From Liquidambar formosana (Eukaryota; Streptophyta; Magnoliopsida; Saxifragales; Altingiaceae): 64,000 bases of DNA. The position numbers were made by a program, and so were the translations under genes. This document shows, piece by piece, positions 23,240 through 35,180 of this stretch; position 1 is the stretch's first letter, and each line of letters starts with the position of its first letter. Under the pieces are notes generated by a model. The model was not told where the DNA came from. It searched no databases and was given only the letters and a program-made list of their open reading frames with translations. The stretch spans positions 4,888,909 to 4,952,908 of the forward strand of contig CM077823.1 in the NCBI GenBank assembly GCA_039720395.1, in the 5' to 3' direction.

Positions 23240-25292
23240 GGGCTAGGGTCGGCACTCTCTTTCTTTTGTGATGGCTATGAATGTATTCCTAGAACAATTG
23301 GTGTAATTTTGATGGTCCCATGTCATATGTATGAAGACAATTGTGACATTTAGCTAACTATATAGCTAATTATATGCCATCAGTGATATTTTTGTAATGA
23401 ACATGCATTATTGCATTGTGCACTAATTAGTGTTTATGTAGAATTTACTTAAAAAATGCTTTATTTGTTATATTTAGTCATAATAGGTTTATGCATAAAG
23501 GGCGAGAGAATGAGATGAACAGGGTGGCCCCTCTAAATTGTGTTCCATTATATGTCTTGTCTTCAAATCCATGAATTCACCCATGAATTCACACAAATGA
23601 TTGCATTTTTCTTTTGATGATTATGCTTGCCCATTTCAACATGCCAATCATTAAAACTTTTTCAGCTTATAAATTGGAAAGTTTTGTCAAAAACTTATTC
23701 AGCTTATAAACTTTTTCAGCTTATAAATTGGGCGTGTGTGCTTCAACACTATTGCCAAGGCAACTTGTTGCATTGAATAAATGGTAAACTGCAACCTGTT
23801 ACTGAAAACGTGGTCATTCTAACCCACTATATCCAACAACTAAACAATGACCATAAAATCAAATAAAAAGAAATAAATACAGGAGAATGATCACATCATC
23901 ATTGTAACCTACATAGCTTGCTTTGTGAGCTGGGATAGTTGTATTTTTCCAAATAAGATACGTAGATTTGTTCATTCTTGGACAACTTGTTCATTCATGG
24001 AAAGAAGCCACATGCATCAGTTCACCTTTAATTGCTTCCAACACACCCTATAACCAACTTTTCATTTGATCGACACATGGTTTGAACTAACTAGATAAAG
24101 TTACACAATATACCAAAATGGAACGATGAGGCATCATGTGCTATTAAAGCATGTTCATAAGGGAAAGCAATCTATGGAAATAGGCTTCAACTGAGGCTCT
24201 AAATCTACTCATTCTTCGAGCAACAAAAAATTACATATAGGAAAATTCATGGGTTCTTCAAGATCGCTCAAGCTAGTGCTATCCTTTGTTTCTGACCTCC
24301 TGATAGCTGAACCCCTCTTTCTTTACAGTAAGTTTCATACCCATCTTTCATTCCGCTACAAACAAAAAAATGTTCATTAGTGGGGGATATGGCCCTGGAT
24401 AGACTGTCAGTATATCAAGTAAGAATCAAATATTATACGAATCATATAAAGACTCAAATTGACTCCAAAGCTGACAACATTTTTTTATTAAAAGAACAAA
24501 TATACTAGATTATATGCAACTAAAAATGTTCAAATGGGGCAGTGGGTGAGCTAGCTAAGAGCTTAGGGGAATTTTTTATTTTTTTTTCTTGTAGGAGTCT
24601 ATCTCACGCCCCTATCATGCTTATATCCTCTTATTATTTTGTTCCTTATGGAGAAAGAAAAAAATAAAAACGGAGCCATAAAGATAAGATAACCATTGGA
24701 AAGTTAACATGGTTTGGATCTCTTAAGATAAGATAAACCTATTAAAAAAATGAAAATCATTTGAAAAATAAAGAATACGCCATGTGGTTACATAAAAGGG
24801 CGCCATTTGGCTACTTTCTCATTTTTTACATTAAAACGTATTGCACTTTCTCATTTTTTCTTTCTAATAATTTGTCTTTTATTAAAAAAAGAAAGTGTTT
24901 TATTGCTTAAAACTTTAAAAGGCCATAATGTTTGCATTGTATCAGACTTAAAAGCATTAATTGTTCTTACATAATTTCAATCACTTGTAACATCTGATGG
25001 AGATGTTTGCTCTGATGAGCTTTATGGCATACATTCTTACTAATATTTTCCTTGTGGATAATAGCAACTCATTGTATTGTAAGTTAGTTGAGGTACTTGC
25101 AGTGAACCTTAACTACAAGCCCGTGTTTGTTATATGGTCTTATAATCTACATAAGAAGCTCATACAGCTATGAAGGGTTAGACAGCACTATAAATTCAAC
25201 AAAAGAGCCAGCCTAAAATGAATAAAACACAATTGGAAATTGGACCTATTTAGTTATGTGCTCCAAAACAGTTTTCTGCTCCCAATGGCCCA
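23240..25292. other. Non-coding interval between the two convergent MULE genes
   Basis: Holds the 3' UTRs and AT-rich DNA. Apart from the ABCB scrap at 24250-24355 I see no coding sequence. A short direct repeat ('ttcagcttataaa', about 23663, 23699 and 23715) is present. Confidence 0.6.
24250..24355 (-). pseudogene. Captured exon fragment of an ABCB-type transporter
   Basis: On the minus strand, right after a tttgtag acceptor, the sequence reads [16 protein letters not shown] then [12 protein letters not shown], a TGA, and AILKNP. This is the ABC signature motif (LSGGQ) and its surroundings in plant ABCB/P-glycoprotein exporters; the stop replaces the arginine of the conserved ALARAILKNP. 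Homology then ends, with no Walker B. Only ~35 codons are present, so it is a non-functional scrap carried between the two MULE genes, as in gene-capturing (Pack-type) Mutator elements. The exon edge is kept, so the source was genomic DNA with its intron. Confidence 0.85.
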
Positions 25293-28078
25293 TCAACTAT
25301 CTGAGAACCCTACAAAAAAATTTAAAAAAAAAAAAAACAAAACAAAACCAAACAATTACAAAAAAAATTAGAAAATTAAAAAATTACAAGAAAACTAAAC
25401 AAATAAATTAACCAAATTAATACTACTTACAATTAAATCTTATCATGAACTGTAACATATATCAAGTAACTATGTAGTAAACATAAATTCTATTAAATCT
25501 TATTCACTTACCCGTAGAAGAAAACATTTCATCATTGGATACAGGATCACGATTACGTAAAGTTCTAACGTTAGTGCTTGGAGCGGGTCTACAAAAAAAT
25601 CAAATACTCAACTATTAGCATAAAGTTATAAAAATAAATCATAGACAATAAGTGTTTTAAATGTGTAAACTGATCAACTCAATCCAATTTAAATTTAGAA
25701 CAATATAAAGTGATCATAGCAGTGAATAAATATTAACAATTCCATCTATAATATACTACGGCACAAACAACTTTACATTGTCCAAGTTTTTGTATAAATT
25801 AAATAAGCATATTAAATAAGTAAACTTACATGTTCATTAAGGCTGGGCAATTCCTCTTGTCATGGGATTGTCCCCATTGACCACATCCATTACATTTTCT
25901 CAAATTTTGTTCCCTAGCCTTTTCTTTTCCTCCTTTTATTCTTCGCCCACATCCTTTAGCCCTAACTTGATTGGGTTCTAACAATACAGGAGTAGAATTG
26001 ATTGAGGGACAATTGCTTGGAACTCCCAAATTGTTGCTACCCTCTCCAATTGAGAGTGCTTTGATCCTCATTTCACTAGCTAACAAATCTGCTCTCAACA
26101 TGTTGCTTCCATCTACACTTACAACAGCTCCATCAACTACCCTTGCAAAAACTCCATATAAATCATTACGCCGAAGTAACATGCCCCTATCACCTGCATC
26201 CTCCATATTCACCGCACTGCCCTCCATTAAACTCAGACACTTTGCACCCTTTGTCCACCTCTTCAAGATATATTTACCTGGCAACTCATTGTATTGTTTT
26301 CTACAAAAAAAATAGTGCAACAAGTGTCTGCAGGGAATTCCCTCCCACTCAAAATTCTTACAACTGCAGCTTGCAAAATCAGAAACCTTATCATCCACAA
26401 TTAACCGGACCCTGTCTGCCACTTTTTCACCATCCTCATTTTGCCTTTGGGTGCCTTTGCCTTTGCCCCCATCAAACACCCGCCTTTCAACCTCATAGAT
26501 GGTATGGAACTCATCATCTACCTTAATAGTACTCCCATATTTCATAGATTCCCACAACTCATCTTGAAATTTTTCAAAGATATAACGTGTATAAATATCA
26601 GCCATTTGTCCCTCCAATGCAACCGGAGTCTTCAACATGGGTCTCTCATTATGATCAACATGGTCAGCTTGTAACTCGCCATACCTTTGCTTGGCAAGCG
26701 CCCTATTGAACCTTGTAATAAAGTCCCACAAAGAATTACGCCTATCCACATACATCTTTGTAAATGAATGATTACTCTCTGCTCTTTGACTAGATGACAT
26801 TTTAGCTGAGAAAACATGTTTAACAAAAGCAGGAACCCACCTATCCCGCTTGTTAAACATTGTCTGTAGCCACCCATTGCTATGTAACTCACTTCTTTCA
26901 ATAAGAGCAGCCCATCTACACTCAAACTCTTCTGGTCCCTCTGAATCCCAAATACAGTCACGAAAGCTTTCGTAGTATTGGCTACAAATGCGAGCACCAA
27001 TTTTTTCAGAAAACTTGTTCAAGATATGCCAAATGCAATACCTATGACATGTTGTTGGAAATACATGTCTAATGGCAATTTCCATGGCTGGATCTTGATC
27101 AGTAATGATCATATTGGGTGGCTCACCTGGCATAGCTTTCATCCACTCCTCAAACAACCAGATAAAAGATTCATGGTTCTCGTCACACAAGAACCCACAA
27201 CCAAACGTTATTGTTTGCCCATGATGGTTAACCCCCAATATTGGTGCGAAAATCATATCATACCTATTTGTTTGATAGGTAGTGTCAAATACCACAACAT
27301 CCCCAAAATGTTTGTACGCCTCCCTACTTGATGCATCCGCCCAAAAGATATGTGAAATCCGATTCTCATCATCTGTCTCAATGGTGTATGTGAAATTCGG
27401 ATTTCTCTCCTTTTGAGCAAGAAAATGCTCATTCACCATATCTGCATCATGGCCATCAGTCGCTTTTCTTGCATCTCTTCTAGCATTTCTCATATCCTGT
27501 TCAGTGCAGCCAATATTTTGTAAACCACCCGCCTGCAGCTCCAAAACACTCATCAATTGGGATGGAGGGATATTTGCATTGTTGAAGGTTTGTGCTAGTG
27601 CCCTTTGGGCTGATGAAACATGCCGATGAGATGGCAAAAGTTGAACTTTGCCGGGGGATGAAAAAGTGTGGTTGTGCACCTCCTCAAATATAGACACTTT
27701 AAATTTATCACCCGACTTGATAACGACAAGTCTTGCATTGCAACTCTCTCTTGTTATCCCTCGACGCCTCTTTGGTTGTTTACTATCAGGCTTTGGTGCT
27801 CGAATTATTTTCTCACCTTCTTTTGAACAATTATACACCTTCCTGGTTACTGCATTGTCACGATTCTTATTGCTACTCCCAATTCGAACACTAAACCCAG
27901 CTTGCCTCGCATAATTATTATAGAAGGCATAAGTCATGTCCAAAGAGTCAAACTCTTGTCCTATGAAAGGTTTATGTCCATGCATTACATTGGGAACATA
28001 ACATAGTTCCGAATTGATTGAGGAGGAGCCATGGTGTTGTGTTTCTAACTCATCTAATTCAACATGAAAGTCCTCCAT
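25293..28078 (-). CDS. FAR1/FHY3-type MULE transposase (three exons)
   Basis: The main exon is 28078-25830. Good splice sites (AT|GTAAGT at 25829; acceptor tttgtag) add exon 25588-25512 and a last exon 25309-25293 ending in TGA, giving 780 residues; without splicing the frame stops after 750. Domains in order: FAR1 DNA-binding region (about 40-140; FYNNYARQAGFSVR, C84, C113, HNH 135-137), a MULE transposase core (about 255-440; D265 in VVVFDTTY, D327/D329 in IITDQD, C344-H345 and CIWH), candidate third acidic residue E434 in RAESN, and a SWIM finger (C571-x-C573...C583-x-H585). A CxxC...H...C knuckle (CNGCGQWGQSHDKRNC) sits near 730-745. All key residues are present, so it may be active. The start follows a cag acceptor by four bases, so a leader intron is likely. 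Confidence 0.9.
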
Positions 28079-28608
28079 TGATCTGTATTAAGAAGGAACC
28101 ATACTATTTAAAAATAAATAAATAAATAAACATATTTCATAGATGAACATTGATTCCAACCAATATTTATTTAAACATTAAATGAATCCACTAAAACTGG
28201 AAAAATTAATTAAGGAGAAGAAATGAAAAAAGAACATATCGAAAGCAACAAGCCAACAACTTAATTGCTAAAACAATATTTAAACTTCAACCTTTGGACA
28301 TGGTTAGTCTAGCAATCTAAGTCCCTCCACTTACGTGATGGCACTACTTGAATTATATTAACAATTTTCCAACCAATTTGAACCACCCATCGACAATTTC
28401 CTCATGAAGATGACTAAAGAATCGAAAGCTAATGAAAAAGGATGTTAAAATTGATACACAGTGACAAGTGTTTGAAAAATGTGTTGAGGCCATTTTATTT
28501 TTATTCTTTTCGAGTCAAGATCCCTTTAATTAATCAAAGTACTATGCCTAGCTAAATCTTACAATCACATTGCCATGCAAAATTATGGAAGGAATGAAAC
28601 ATGCTTTC
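28079..28608. other. Upstream region of the MULE transposase gene
   Basis: AT-rich, non-coding sequence between the transposase start and the right arm. It probably forms the leader intron: the acceptor is at 28083-28085 (ctg on the plus strand) and the donors are in the arm. No other feature seen. Confidence 0.5.
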
Positions 28609-29968
28609 ATTTACAAAAAAATTAAAATGAATATGAGTTTATTGATCAACCAAGTTCTTTGCCTTTTTTGAAGTGATGAGTGTGTGAGGACCAGATGGTA
28701 CTTCATACTGAAGGCATGCGTGGCCTAGAATTTGCATATGACTTTCCCAGAAAATTCCATCATTGGAGTTGGTAGTGGATACTATATATGTATGAGCTAG
28801 GTGTTGATACAGTTTAAGATAGACAAAAGGACTATTTACTTTCCTATCAAGATGCTTTCTTACCATTATTGGAGGACATATTTAATGGTCTGCCAGGGCT
28901 ACTCTGAAGCCCATTTTATGATTAAAGCAATTCTTATTATCTGCTCCCTATTTGCTCTCATTTTCCCTTTTCTCTAACTTTTATTAAATTTCTGCAATAT
29001 TTACTCAAATCTTTTAACTTGAAACATCTCAACAAATCAATGAAGTCTTGAGATTATCCATTGTAATTAATAATTCTCAATACTTCATTGGGTTACTTAT
29101 TTGATCAGTGATATATTTGGTATGCAGGACATGGATGAAAATTGTTCAATTTTAGTTTAAACATGACTTCTTTCTCTCTTGGTTGACGTGGCAATAAAAA
29201 ATGAAAATGAAAAACATGAGTTCTTCCTCATGTTTATGATGATGATAATAATAATTGGTGCATATAAATTGTAAAATGCATATAAAATGCATGGCCAGAT
29301 TATGACTATAAGTACCCTAACATCATGCATATAAATTGTAAAATGCAGTCACATACAAAACATCATTGTCCACTAATTCAGCTAAGCACAATTATGTCAA
29401 GAATTGGAATCTAAACTTATTTTAAAGCATCTATTTCTTTCATGCTTGCCTTAAACACGGGCCATTTTTTTTTTTGTTTACATACAATATTTCTTAAAGA
29501 AACAGGGGCCAATTGAATCAATTGACCAAAGCAATAGGGGGAAAAAAATTGCAGAGGGAGAGAGGCTCACCGGAGCTCAGGTCGCCGGCGGTGGGTTTGT
29601 GCAGAGGGGGTTTTGGTCACCGACGCGAGTGGCTGCGAGGGAGAGGAAAGTCAGCAGCAGGTTTGGAGAAGATGGGAAAAAAAATGGCAGAAATGGAACA
29701 TGGAGGACTCACCGGAGCTGGTTGCCGGCGGCGAGGTTCGTGGCGAGCAGCGGCGACGGCAATCGGCGGTGAGCAGCTTCACGGCAGCAGTGAGAAGCTT
29801 CACAACGGCAGCGGTGAGGGTCGTGGTGCTGCTGCTAACAGGTCGGAGCTGCCATTGCCGGCGGAGAAGGTCGTGTCAGCTGCGGCAGGCGAGGCTTCAC
29901 GGCAGTGGTGAGAATTGACGACCCAGCTGCTACCGGCGAATGTTCACGGCGATGGCCTATGTGCTGCC

Positions 29969-29999
<31 letters not shown>

Positions 30000-30290
30000 T
30001 CGAGCTAGGCTTTTGTGGGTTCCAACGAGGTGAGAAGTGACGACCCAGCTGCTACCGGCGAAGGGTCACGGCGATGGCCTATGTGCTGCCATGCGAGAGA
30101 GAGAGAGAGAGAGTCGAGCTAGGCTTTTGTGGGTTCAAACGAGGTGAGAAGGGACGACCCAGCTGCTACCGGCGAAGGTTCACGGCGATGGCCTATCTGC
30201 TGCCATTCGAGAGAGAGAGAGAGAGAGAGTCGAGCTAGCTTTTGTGGGTTCAAACGAGCTCTGCTCTGCCTGGATCTAGGAGGGAGACGT

Positions 30291-30327
<37 letters not shown>

Positions 30328-30511
30328 TCTTCAAACCAGGAAGGAGGGAAACGTGAAGAGAGAGACGAGAGGGGCAGCTGTGATGTGACACACGCAGCAG
30401 ATTTTGTCTATGCGTCCCCAGCCGTTGATCGCCTTGTGCTTTGAATGGAGGGCCCAGATCAGCGCAGCTGATATACGGGAATATCAGCGGCAGCTGATAG
30501 GAACGTTGCTG
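28609..30511 (-). repeat. Right terminal inverted repeat of the MULE
   Basis: Reverse complement of the left arm (20808-22713), including the three ~117-bp repeats, the (GA)n runs and the inward-facing splice donors. It ends at ...aacgttgctg, then (TA)n. The length differs from the left arm by only a few bases. Confidence 0.93.
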
Positions 30512-30530
30512 TATATATATATATATATAT

Positions 30531-31554
30531 GTAATCATGCATACGAATGTTCCTCTTCCATATTATAGATCCTTCTATTAGGCAACCTAGCTGAAGCGGC
30601 GACATGATGTCTCATCAGCCTTGTTTGTTGTGTTCCTTACGTCTAATAATACCATGATTTTAAATCTGGGAAAACTATAGCAAAATATCAATTACATTTC
30701 TCCGAAACCTTTATATGAAAGTAATGGCCAAAAATACGAAGCATTTCTGTACTGCGTGTTGCTTGAGTAGGAAAAGAAGGGGAATCAACCTTTATATGAA
30801 AGTAATGGCCAAAAATATATTGTAAATGAGGGATTTCTATTTTATTTTATTTTTTATTTTGCTAAGAGGAGGGATTTCTATTTATTGTGATGTTAGAGTT
30901 GATGTTTTAGGGGAATTTTCTTCCTAATGATAACACTAGGCTGTGTTTATTTGTAGGATTGTAGGTACGTAGTGAACCCCTTTCCCTTCTAGCCCTAGCT
31001 TGTATTTTGTTTTCAAATTTGGAAAATAGAAGCCTACCCAAGCAATCCATAATTTTCTATTAAATTCAATAGTGGAAGATTTTAAATATTTTCATGGTCT
31101 TTCAAGTACTTATAAAGTTCTATAGCTTTATGAATAAAAGTTCTATGTAATTGTGCAAGAATCTCACATTGATCATCTAAGCTAATTGATGGTGATGTCT
31201 AGTTCTTTGGTATTTCATGAGCTTTGGTCCCGTGACGTGCTTTAGCCGTCTAACAGTCAAATCCTGTTTAAGCTCTGTTCTTAATTATTTCGTAAAGGGC
31301 AATTTGAACTATTAAAAGGCTTATTTACGTAGGGAAAGTTCTCTATTATTATTTTTGTTGCTGTTATTTTGTTCAATGGAGGGCATCTAGAACATGTCTT
31401 AGAATCTCAACCATCTAAGAGAAGTTTGGCGTAGGGAAAGCACTGTGTGTATCAAAGTTAGGGAATCTTCCAATCAGGAGCATTCTCAATATGGCTTTAC
31501 TTGTCATAGTTTGAAAAAAAAAATTAAAAAATAAATAAATAAATAAATTTTCTT
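30531..31554. other. F-box copy 2 flank, second piece
   Basis: 30820-31515 aligns by eye with parts of 48290-49190, the flank of the intact F-box gene. Matching phrases include 'gagaagtttggcgtaggg' and 'ctcaatatgg.tttactt'. No gene is seen. It lies between the MULE and the PIF-like insertion. Confidence 0.65.
30708..30817 (+). pseudogene. F-box gene scrap between 29-bp direct repeats
   Basis: About 50 bp at 30742-30788 matches the F-box family segment encoding SVLCVARAEKEEES; here it has a stop. It is bracketed by two copies of a 29-bp sequence (30708-30736 and 30789-30817; 'cctttatatgaaagtaatgg' and on). It looks like filler DNA copied in during repair of a break. Confidence 0.6.
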
Positions 31555-31784
31555 TTAGGCTCTATTTGGTTCGCGGAAACTGTAAGGAAAAAAAAAAGTA
31601 AGGGAAAAAAAAAAAGAAAGAAACGAAAAGAAAAGGAAAATAAAAAACTTTCTTGTGTTTGGTTGTCTAAGGAAAAATGAGAGGAAAGAAAACAGATTCT
31701 TATTATTTTTTCTTTGTTTGGTTGTTTAGAGAAAAGAAAAGGGAAAGGAAAATATTGTAATAAAAAGGCATTAATTATTAATTA

Positions 31785-32733
31785 TCTATACTACCTATAA
31801 AAAGATGAATGTAAGAAAAACTTTTGATTAACTAATGTACCCTTATTTTAATTTTTAAATACACAACTACTCACCCTTCTGAATATATAGGAAATATAGC
31901 AATATGAAAACTATAATTCTAAAACACATACCTTAATATATAAAACACAAATAGGAATTCAAAGGAAACCCTAAATCAAATACTCCATTTAATACTATAC
32001 ATATAATCCTAAAGCACGTTGACTTCGTATCTCCCTCTTCCTCTCATTCTCTAGCAAACGAGAATAGCCTGTTAAAGGCACACCTACTTCCCAGCGTAGT
32101 CACAAACCAAATATCTACATCATGGAGACGATACATGGAGATGATACTAGATCTCAATGGGCTGTTGCGTGAGTATTTTATACTTTTATTATGTATTTCT
32201 TGAAATTTGGTAAGAATTCATATAATGCTGAATTTGTTTGTGGTGGGGGGTGGTTGTTTTCGAGGATTTTAGGTAGACTAGGAAAACCCTTGAATGTAAC
32301 GTGAAAATTGTTGGAATTGGTCATATATGTATATGATAATTATTATTATTATTTTGCTTGAATTTCATTGTTGATGGGAAGGGAGGGGGAAAAGAAAAAG
32401 GAAAAAAAATAAAGAAATGAGGGAAAAAAAGAAAATGAAAATCTCGATCTCCACTCTCTTTTCAGTCTATTTAAGTGAACAAAAAAAAATGTAGATGATG
32501 ATACCATATAAAAATAAAATTGTGAATTTTTTTTTTAGAAAAAGTAAGAAAAACTATATTAGGAGGGATCAATTTCACTTATTAAAAAAATAAATTAAAT
32601 AATATTTAAAAGCATCAAAAATATAAAATATAGAAAAAAAAAAATGATGTTTGCTACTTCCCTTTGAAATGCACATCTCAAATTGAAGTAGCAAACTGCC
32701 ACAGCCCATATAAGGTAGCAAAAGACAGATTTG

Positions 32734-32764
<31 letters not shown>

Positions 32765-34704
32765 GCTACCTCCTTCAAAGATGCTCTTATATCACATATT
32801 AAATTATATTATATCTATACTACCTATAAAAGTTTATACTTTAGACACTTTTAATTGACCATTACATCTTTATTTTAAATTTTAAATTTTAAATATTTAT
32901 TTGCCTCCCATATTTAACCAATTAAGAATGTTTTATATTTAACCAATTAAGAATGTTTATTTTCTAGCAAAAAAGAAGGAAAAAAGATAACACAATTTAT
33001 GTTCACTTCATAAATTCTATACAACCTCCACTTCTATGCATGTGTTCTAGCTAACTTTTTATTTCTACCATAACTTCTAACAATTAAAGGAATTTTGACC
33101 TATTGTGTTGAGCGTTTATTCTAATAAGTTAAATTAATACAAAAGTAACAAATAATTAAATTTTCATGTTCCATAAATAAATAAATATATATATATATAT
33201 ATATAGATAGATAGATATAAAATTTATAAATTTTTTTATTTAAATAATATTCATGTGCAACGCACGTGTGCCCATATATATATATAGATATAGTACCTAT
33301 AAAAAGTTGAATGTGAGAAAAACTTTTGATTGACTAATATACCCTTATTTTAAATTTTAAATGCACAATTACCCTTCCACATATATAGGAAATATAGAAA
33401 TATAAAACACATACATAAATAGGAATTCTAAGGAAACTATAATTCGTATAAATAAATAAAACCCAGAATTGTAAATTAACTCTATTTCATAACATATATC
33501 ATCTATTCATTAACAATGGAATTCTAAATTCTACTTTCTCCATTAACAGTAGCTTCAGCCTATTTTAATAGAGCCCTCTTCTTCTTTTCTTTTTTGAAAT
33601 ATAGGGTTTTAGGGTTTGTTCTAATTGCTATAGAAAATATTGTTTTCCATGTGGGTCAAGTACTTCATATATTTCTGTAACTTTGGTTCTCCTACCTCTA
33701 TTCTTACTGAATGTCCTACGTACAAGATTCCTTGCAAACACAGTAGGGTTCTATTTTAGTTCTGTTAGATATTATTACTTTTGAGTATTTTTTTATTTTA
33801 TTTTTTTGGTGTGAATTTTTGACAAATCGTGATTTACAAATATTTTATGAGATACCTTTCTTTTTATTTAATTATTTATTTTTGGAGTTGGTTTGTTTTC
33901 TCATATAGAACCTTTTATTAAAATATAATATAATAAAACCGAATGAGGTTCCTAGACTATCAAAAACTAGCATTAAGAAAACTAAATCCTATATGTAACG
34001 ATGTTAAAAATTCTACCTTATCTGGTCAATAAAGCATCATCTCAACAAAGGACAACTTAGGAAGATTCCCATGTTTTAGTAAGCACATTTTTCATTAAGA
34101 AAATTTTAAAAATAAGTATATTTATCATAATTTCATTTAATTGTTTATATTATAAAAAAAAAATTTATAAAAAAAAACCCAACTTCCCCACTCATAGAAT
34201 AATATTTTCAATGAGTTGGATGACATTTATTTTAATTTATTTCTTATTTTTTGAATTTAAACACGATGTTATTTGTTCAATTTATTTATGAAATAATTTT
34301 TTTTTAAAATTATTACTCTTTCAAATAAGTACATAACTAGGTTAGTTGCCAAACAAGTTCGAAAAAAAGGGGTTAAACTATTTTGCTTTTTCCTTACAAA
34401 AATAAACACACACATATATATATATATATACACACACCGACAGAGCCATGAGAAATATCCTTTTAATAGGCAAGTGTACAACTGAAATTTACTTATATTT
34501 TGTATATTTATTTAAGTTATTGATGACATATTTAATTAATTTATTAGTTTTGGCACTAATTTGTTTTTTTTTCCCATCACAAAAATCTCTTCTCTAAAAG
34601 ACAATTTATATGGTCCACTTTAGCATAAATTCGTATGCCATTGATGAAATATTTATTTTATAATATTAAAATATTTACGTGCAATGCATGTGTGTACCAA
34701 CTAG
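31785..34704 (+). mobile_element. Cluster of Helitron-like ends nested in the PIF-like element
   Basis: Three related 5'-type ends occur: A|TCTATACTACCTATAAAAAG at 31785, A|TCTATACTACCTATAAAAG at 32814 and a mutated copy near 33285. The 31785 and 33285 copies stay similar for ~200 bp. Helitron-type 3' ends follow: GTGCAACGCACGTGTGCC (about 33254), and GTGCAATGCATGTGTG ending in CTAG|T at 34704. The A|TC...CTAG|T layout with a subterminal short palindrome fits Helitrons. Which starts pair with which ends is unresolved. No Rep/helicase is present. Confidence 0.55.
32122..32168 (+). pseudogene. Likely exon 1 of PIF/Harbinger Myb/SANT-like gene
   Basis: METIHGDDTRSQWAV followed by a donor (gc|gtgagt) resembles the start of plant Myb/SANT-like proteins encoded by ORF1 of PIF/Harbinger elements, which open with an 'M...GDD..QW' block. 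The rest of the gene is not found. Confidence 0.45.
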
Positions 34705-34739
34705 TTAATTATTAAACGGTCTTGAGCGTCAAAGTAGAG

Positions 34740-35180
34740 AAAATGGACATGGAAAGTGAGAGGGGACCACAGGATTAGAATTGGTCAGTTGTGGAGGTGA
34801 GGGTTTTGTAGGGTTTTGTGGAAGTGATGGGGAAATAGTTGTGCTTCCTGTTCTTGTACATTAAGTGGGTGTGTCAATACTTGCCTAGGTCCTTTCCCAT
34901 GTGTGATGGGGGTGATGATCTTGTTTATCTTTTCCATTGGCTTCCAATCCAGTTTCCAAACTGCTGAACCTCTAAGCACTATTTTGTTGATTTTGAAATT
35001 TTTGTCAGTATGGGTCTCTCTATCATTGCCAAAACTACACAGTTGTTATGAAATTTTTACAAGGAATTATCTTTCTACCCTGAGTTATTTGAGACGAGGA
35101 CAATGAAGAACCTCAGGAGAATAGCTTCATTCCCTTCACTGTGTACTGAGATGGGATGTGTTTGAAGGACCCTTTATCTT
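34740..35180. other. GC-richer unrecognised patch in the PIF-like element
   Basis: This stretch is less AT-rich than its surroundings and has small open frames on both strands (for example 34903-35106 plus and 34785-34979 minus). I recognise no protein. It could be a captured gene fragment; not established. Confidence 0.3.

Larger units (their letters stand above)
20808..30511. mobile_element. Mutator-like element (MULE) with ~1.9-kb terminal inverted repeats, two genes
   Basis: Nearly identical inverted arms (20808-22713 and 28609-30511) enclose ~5.9 kb. Inside are a FAR1/FHY3-type transposase gene on the minus strand (25293-28078), a small zf-GRF gene on the plus strand (22769-23239), and a captured ABCB transporter scrap (about 24250-24355). 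The two genes converge, each reading inward from its own arm. The whole element interrupts the duplicated F-box flank: homology to 48.3-49.2 kb stops near 20.08 kb and resumes near 30.8 kb. The expected 9-bp duplication cannot be told from the flanking (TA)n. Long arms, an intact transposase and high arm identity suggest a recently active, possibly autonomous element. Confidence 0.9.

Noticed and set aside
25971..27914. Several plus-strand open frames across the transposase
   Set aside because: They are antisense shadows of the FAR1-type gene with no recognisable motif.
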